Below are positions 7,325 through 10,272 of a stretch of DNA of 10,272 nt, piece after piece. The translations under genes and the position numbers were made by a program. A model generated the notes under the pieces. That model saw only the letters and a list, made by a program, of their open reading frames with translations. It had not been told where the DNA came from and made no database searches. Source of the stretch: Chloroflexota bacterium (GTDB lineage: Bacteria; Chloroflexota; Anaerolineae; Aggregatilineales; Phototrophicaceae); assembly GCA_003242205.1 (NCBI GenBank), contig QGUR01000158.1:1-10272 (forward strand), given 5' to 3'. How positions within the stretch are numbered: the stretch's first letter is position 1; each line of letters begins with the position of its first letter.

Positions 7325-7364
7325 GAAGGCGATGACCGGGCTGGCACGCGCGGTGATCGCCTTC
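7325..7364. repeat. Long near-perfect inverted repeat in the rdgB/amidohydrolase spacer
   Basis: The arm GAAGGCGATGACCG (7325-7338) pairs with CGGTGATCGCCTTC (7351-7364) in 13 of 14 positions (one G-G mismatch), leaving a 12-base loop. This is much stronger than the other dyads in the window. It lies between two divergent genes, where a normal end-of-gene terminator is not expected, and there is no T tract after it in either direction. It could be a leader hairpin of the rdgB transcript, a palindromic repeat element or a protein-binding site. Confidence 0.6.
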
Positions 7365-7393
7365 GCTCATTTTCCGGCTAATTTCGTGTGACG

Positions 7394-7407
7394 GTTATCA
7401 GGATAAC
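7394..7407. promoter_or_regulatory. Perfect dyad GTTATC-AG-GATAAC, candidate operator
   Basis: Six-base perfect arms around a two-base centre, in AT-richer DNA between the divergent rdgB and amidohydrolase genes. It sits just upstream of the weak promoter-like elements at 7411-7439. The size and symmetry fit a binding site for a dimeric transcription regulator, but no regulator gene is in the window, so the binder is unknown. Confidence 0.35.
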
Positions 7408-7410
7408 ACA

Positions 7411-7439
7411 TTCAAACGCGCCGCCATGCCTCAAATTAT
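7411..7439 (+). promoter_or_regulatory. Weak candidate promoter for the amidohydrolase
   Basis: TTCAAA (7411-7416) and AATTAT (7434-7439), each four of six matches to the sigma70 boxes, lie 17 bases apart. Transcription would start near 7446, about 70 bases before the ATG at 7517. The spacing is right but the boxes are poor; I list it because nothing better is present in the spacer. Confidence 0.25.
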
Positions 7440-7516
7440 CCGCACGACTCGACAGGCGCAGGCGGATTCGCTACGCTCGATTCCGTTGCCACCGCCCGAC
7501 CTGAAAGGAACGATTG

Positions 7517-8848
7517 ATGGGCCGTTTGCTCATTACCAATGCGCGGATTCTGGATGTTAGCGAGAACGGGGATAGCGTTGCGGTTCGGACCGGGCAGGAC
7601 GTGCTGATCGACGGCAACCGGATTGAGGCGCTGCTGCCGGAAGGAACGGCGGATCGCTCGCAGTTCGACAGCGTGATCGACGCCGGCGGCATGCTGCTGA
7701 TGCCGGGACTGATCAACTGCCACGCCCATGTGCCGATGGTGCTGTGGCGTGGGCTGGCAGAGGACGTTTCCATCGAGCGGTGGTTCAATGACTATATGTG
7801 GCCGCTGGAGAACAATCTCCAGCCGGAGGATGTCTACTGGGGGATGCTGCTCGGCCTGATCGAGCAGATTGAGGCCGGCGTAACGTCCGTAGCCGACCAC
7901 TATTTCCACATGCAACTGGCGGCGCAGGCGGTGGAGAAAAGCGGGGCGCGCGCGCTGCTCGGCTATGCCATGTTCGGCAGTCAGGGGCTGGCGATGGTCG
8001 AGGAGACGGCGCGTTTCGTGCAGGAATATCAGGGCGCGGCCAACGGGCGCATTCGCACGATCATGGCCCCGCACGCGCCCTATACCTGTGATGACGACTT
8101 TCTGCGCGCTTCGGCGCAGGCGGCCAAACGACTCGGCGTCGGCATACACATTCACGTGTCCGAAACCACCGATCAGACGGTTGCCAGTCTGGCACGGCGC
8201 GGCATGACGCCGGTACAGGTGCTGGAGCGGACGGGCGTTCTGGACGTGCCAACGATTCTGGCGCATGTCTGTGGCGCGACCCCGGATGATATCCGCCTGC
8301 TGGAGCGCTACCCGGTGGGCATCGCTCACGCCGTCAAGACCTATCTCAAGCTGGGGCAGGACACCGCGCCGGTCGTAGAGTTTCTCGCTGCTGGGCTGCC
8401 CGTTGGGCTGGCGTCTGACGGTGCGGTCAGCAACAGCACGCTCAATCTGTGGGAACCCCTGCGCCTGATGGCGCTGACGCAAAAACAGCGCGCTCGAATG
8501 GGCGAAGCGATGCCCATCGCTCAGGCGCTGCATATCGCCACGCGCGGCAGCGCCCGCGTTTACGGCATGCCGGACGAACTCGGCGCGGTCGCGCCCGGCT
8601 ATCTGGCCGACCTGATCCTGATCGACCTGAGCGGCGCGCACCACCAGCCGCTGCACAACATCCCGGCCTCGCTGGTCTATAACCTGCAACCCGGCGATGT
8701 GCGAACCGTCATCATCGACGGTCAGGTCGTCATGCGCGACCGCCAGTTGCTAACCATCGACAGGGACGAGGTCATCGCTCAGGTTGTCTCGCGTATGGAA
8801 CGCCTGTCGTACCTGGACCCGGCCAAACGCATTCAGACGTATGCCTAG
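7517..8848 (+). CDS. Amidohydrolase of the MtaD/TrzN type (5'-methylthioadenosine/S-adenosylhomocysteine deaminase-like)
   Basis: A 443-residue metal-dependent hydrolase with an N-terminal beta-sandwich strand set (GRLLITNARILDV), a TIM barrel, and a C-terminal return to the sandwich (PGYLADLILIDLS). Expected metal ligands are H69 and H71 (INCHAHVP), H213 (HIHVSETTD) and D301 (ASDGAVSN); E216 is the likely acid/base, H250 (LAHVCG) the other active-site histidine, and H186 lies in APHAPYT. RGLAEDVSIERWF (78-90) matches the MtaD substrate-lid region. These enzymes usually deaminate methylthioadenosine, adenosylhomocysteine or adenosine, while relatives dechlorinate triazines. The region after VGIAH reads AVKTYLKLGQD where MtaD proteins usually have a CPxSNxKL-like stretch, so substrate is uncertain. 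Start at ATG 7517, with AAGGA seven bases upstream (a TTG directly before it is ignored). It is transcribed alone or with what follows after a 129-base gap. Confidence 0.9.
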   Translation: MGRLLITNARILDVSENGDSVAVRTGQDVLIDGNRIEALLPEGTADRSQFDSVIDAGGMLLMPGLINCHAHVPMVLWRGLAEDVSIERWFNDYMWPLENNLQPEDVYWGMLLGLIEQIEAGVTSVADHYFHMQLAAQAVEKSGARALLGYAMFGSQGLAMVEETARFVQEYQGAANGRIRTIMAPHAPYTCDDDFLRASAQAAKRLGVGIHIHVSETTDQTVASLARRGMTPVQVLERTGVLDVPTILAHVCGATPDDIRLLERYPVGIAHAVKTYLKLGQDTAPVVEFLAAGLPVGLASDGAVSNSTLNLWEPLRLMALTQKQRARMGEAMPIAQALHIATRGSARVYGMPDELGAVAPGYLADLILIDLSGAHHQPLHNIPASLVYNLQPGDVRTVIIDGQVVMRDRQLLTIDRDEVIAQVVSRMERLSYLDPAKRIQTYA

Positions 8849-8889
8849 TGGTTGAGGCGTGGCGCAAGCTACACCGCCGGGGCATCTGG

Positions 8890-8967
8890 CTCCACCATGA
8901 CGCAGACATTTACGCAAATTCGAGCAGTTCGTCGGCTATTCTGAGAATAGTCTGTTAGCCGGTGGAG
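8890..8967 (+). promoter_or_regulatory. Leader region with competing pairings near the ribosome site of the membrane-protein gene
   Basis: The spacer before the membrane-protein gene holds several complementary segments. CTATTCT-G-AGAATAG (8936-8950) is a perfect dyad. CGGCTA (8933-8938) can instead pair with TAGCCG (8956-8961). CTCCACC (8890-8896) is fully complementary to GGTGGAG (8961-8967), which is the ribosome binding site. These pairings exclude one another in part. It may be an operator or a structured leader; no known riboswitch consensus is recognised. Confidence 0.3.
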
Positions 8968-8977
8968 ACAATGCAAA

Positions 8978-9973
8978 ATGGCCTCGATGATACAATCTGC
9001 TGCCACATCGCAGCCTGTGCGATGGCGTCATGCGATCTGGCTGGTCATCCGCGCCGTTTTTGTCGTTGCCGTCCTCGGTTACATTGTCTCTCGGCTGGAC
9101 CTTCAGGTTTTGCTGGCTCAGGCGCAGTCGATACAACCCGGCTACGTCCTGCTCGGCTTCGCGGTCTGGTTTGTATCTCTGATCCTAGCGACGCTTCGCT
9201 GGTATGTGCTGGCTCGGAGTGTGACCACGGCGGTATCGTTCAGCTTCCTGCTGCGCTACAGTTTTGTCGGCATCTTTTACAGCCAGTTCCTTCCCAGCAG
9301 TATCAGCGGTGATGTGGTGCGCGGCATTTATGTCGCTCGTGCGCGAACCGACAAAGCCGCGATGTTCAGTTCGAGCCTGGTCGAGCGAGTCATCGGTATG
9401 GCCACGAATGGCGCGGTCGGGCTGCTGGCGCTGTGCGCGGCTCCGGAAATACTCCACCTTTTCGGGCTGGAGATGGAAACTGCGCTTGGCCTGGTTATTC
9501 TCATTTTGCTCGCCGCCAGTGCCGGATACGTGGTTCTCCAGCGCGCGAAACTGCCGGAACACCGGCTACCGCGCGTCATACTTGTGCCCTATCAAACATT
9601 AAGGGCCTATACGGCGAAACCCATTGCGATGGGGCTAAGCCTGCTCATTAGTGTGGTTTATTTCCTGCTCTGGACGGTAGCTCTGTGGGCTTTAGGGCTA
9701 GCGGTAGGCATCAACCAGATAAACTTCACGGCTATGCTGGTCGTTCTCTCCGCGATCAATGTGGCTCAGATTCTGCCGCTTTCCGTCAATGGTTGGGGAG
9801 TGAGGGAAGGTGCGCTGGTAGCGTTGCTAGCCATTTACGGCGTACAGGCCGAAACGGCTGTACTGCTCTCGTTACTATGGGCGCTTGTCGCCTTACTGGC
9901 AGCCGTGGTGGGGGGAATATTATTGGTTACGGATCGTGTATCAGACGGCACAAGAGACAAAAGCGATAGCTAG
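8978..9973 (+). CDS. Flippase-like membrane protein of the lysylphosphatidylglycerol synthase TM/AglD family (UPF0104)
   Basis: A 331-residue integral membrane protein with about seven to eight hydrophobic segments (roughly 18-38, 55-78, 135-155, 168-186, 216-240, 250-270 and 280-316). Two family signatures are clear: FYSQFLPSSISGDVVRGIYV (100-119), corresponding to the F-x-LP-x-x-x-GGD-x-x-R motif, and LPLSVNGWGVREGA (266-279). Members occur as the membrane half of MprF and as stand-alone proteins in glycan and glycolipid loci, including archaeal AglD; the lipid-handling role is inferred for this copy. It has no lysyltransferase domain. Start at ATG 8978, with GGTGGAG ten bases before it; ATG 8987 is a possible alternative. 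The methyltransferase start follows 11 bases after its stop, so they form an operon. Its base composition is lower in GC (52-57% in lines I counted) than the genes to the left. Confidence 0.88.
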   Translation: MASMIQSAATSQPVRWRHAIWLVIRAVFVVAVLGYIVSRLDLQVLLAQAQSIQPGYVLLGFAVWFVSLILATLRWYVLARSVTTAVSFSFLLRYSFVGIFYSQFLPSSISGDVVRGIYVARARTDKAAMFSSSLVERVIGMATNGAVGLLALCAAPEILHLFGLEMETALGLVILILLAASAGYVVLQRAKLPEHRLPRVILVPYQTLRAYTAKPIAMGLSLLISVVYFLLWTVALWALGLAVGINQINFTAMLVVLSAINVAQILPLSVNGWGVREGALVALLAIYGVQAETAVLLSLLWALVALLAAVVGGILLVTDRVSDGTRDKSDS

Positions 9974-9984
9974 AAGGTCCGCTC

Positions 9985-10272
9985 ATGGACGTACAATCCT
10001 ATGATTTAGCCTGGCAAGACCGCTGGGACGATATGAAGCGATATGGCCCCTACTCTCGCCATGTGCGACGCTTCATTCATAAGTTCATACGCGAAATTGA
10101 GTTCGAAACAGTTCTTGATGCTGGTTGTGGCCAAGGTGAATTACTTACGGAAATTGTGCGATTATATCCTCACGTTTCAGAGATAGGCGGAATTGACTTT
10201 TCACCCATAAGTGTTGAAGTCACTAAAAAGCGGCTTGGTCGTGGCCACTTTGAAGTGATTGACCTGCAAAGT
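9985..10272 (+). CDS. Class I SAM-dependent methyltransferase, N-terminal part (cut by window edge)
   Basis: The first 96 codons of a methyltransferase. ATG at 9985 is preceded by AAGG with a seven-base spacing. After an N-terminal part typical of small-molecule methyltransferases (MDVQSYDLAWQDRWDDMKRY), the SAM-binding motif I reads VLDAGCGQGELL (43-54), and the acidic residue at the end of beta-2 is D71 in GIDFSPISVEV. The frame is open to the edge and no later motif is visible, so the methylated substrate is not known; next to a flippase-like protein it may act on a sugar, lipid or surface glycan. Hand counting gives 132 G or C in 288 bases, about 46%, far below the 65-70% of the central operon, and it uses codons such as TTA, ATA and AGT that are rare to the left. 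This suggests recent transfer or a different local history. Confidence 0.88.
   Translation, partial: MDVQSYDLAWQDRWDDMKRYGPYSRHVRRFIHKFIREIEFETVLDAGCGQGELLTEIVRLYPHVSEIGGIDFSPISVEVTKKRLGRGHFEVIDLQS

Noticed and set aside
7260..7370. N-terminal extension of rdgB to the ATG at 7368-7370
   Set aside because: RdgB proteins begin at the LIGTTNPGK strand; a good ribosome site precedes the inner ATG, and the extension would be encoded by hairpin sequence.
7436..8689. Long minus-strand open frame opposite the amidohydrolase
   Set aside because: Same pattern: low-complexity Arg/Gln/His-rich translation opposite a gene with complete family motifs.
8856..8878. GGCGTG / CACCGCC hairpin after the amidohydrolase as a terminator
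   Set aside because: The stem is short with a bulge, and no T-rich tail follows.
8971..8973. ATG at 8971 as the start of the membrane protein
   Set aside because: It is in a different frame from the membrane protein and lies too close to the ribosome site.

Overview
The window looks like chromosomal DNA of a GC-rich bacterium. Sample 60-base lines counted by hand run at about 65-73% GC, and ATG, GTG and TTG starts are all used, several with clear Shine-Dalgarno sites. The gene mix (acetamidase next to an LLM-class flavin oxidoreductase, a WecA/TagO-type transferase, GT4 glycosyltransferases around a HEAT-like protein, an MtaD-type deaminase) reminds me of Chloroflexota. That is an impression from gene style; there is no marker gene here.

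Left part (1-1245, minus strand): an acetamidase/formamidase-family hydrolase is followed, one base apart from start to stop, by the N-terminal part of a luciferase-like flavin/F420 oxidoreductase. That gene runs off the left edge and appears frameshifted close to it.

Central part (1388-6655, plus strand): one tightly packed operon for surface glycan or lipid-linked oligosaccharide assembly. A good sigma70-like promoter leads into a polyprenyl-phosphate HexNAc-1-phosphate transferase (TTG start), a UDP-HexNAc/hexose 4-epimerase, a GT4 glycosyltransferase, a HEAT-repeat-like protein of unknown function, and a second GT4 glycosyltransferase. Gaps are 32 bases, an overlap, 4 and 12 bases. A hairpin with a T-rich tail just after the last gene is a likely terminator, and it overlaps the 3' end of the convergent rdgB gene. 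Inferred pathway: the transferase starts a glycan on a polyprenyl carrier at the membrane, the epimerase supplies a C4-epimeric sugar nucleotide, and the two GT4 enzymes extend the chain. No flippase or polymerase is visible.

Right part: rdgB (minus; nucleotide pool sanitation) and an MtaD/TrzN-type amidohydrolase (plus) diverge from a 257-base spacer that holds two hairpins and a perfect dyad. Next comes a multi-membrane-span protein of the LPG synthase/AglD-type flippase-like family (UPF0104), then the start of a class I SAM methyltransferase cut by the right edge. GC content falls to about 55% in sampled lines of the membrane-protein gene and 46% in the methyltransferase, suggesting entry into a more variable, perhaps acquired, polysaccharide region. 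I see no tRNA, rRNA, CRISPR array or insertion sequence, and no gene-free stretch over 300 bases.
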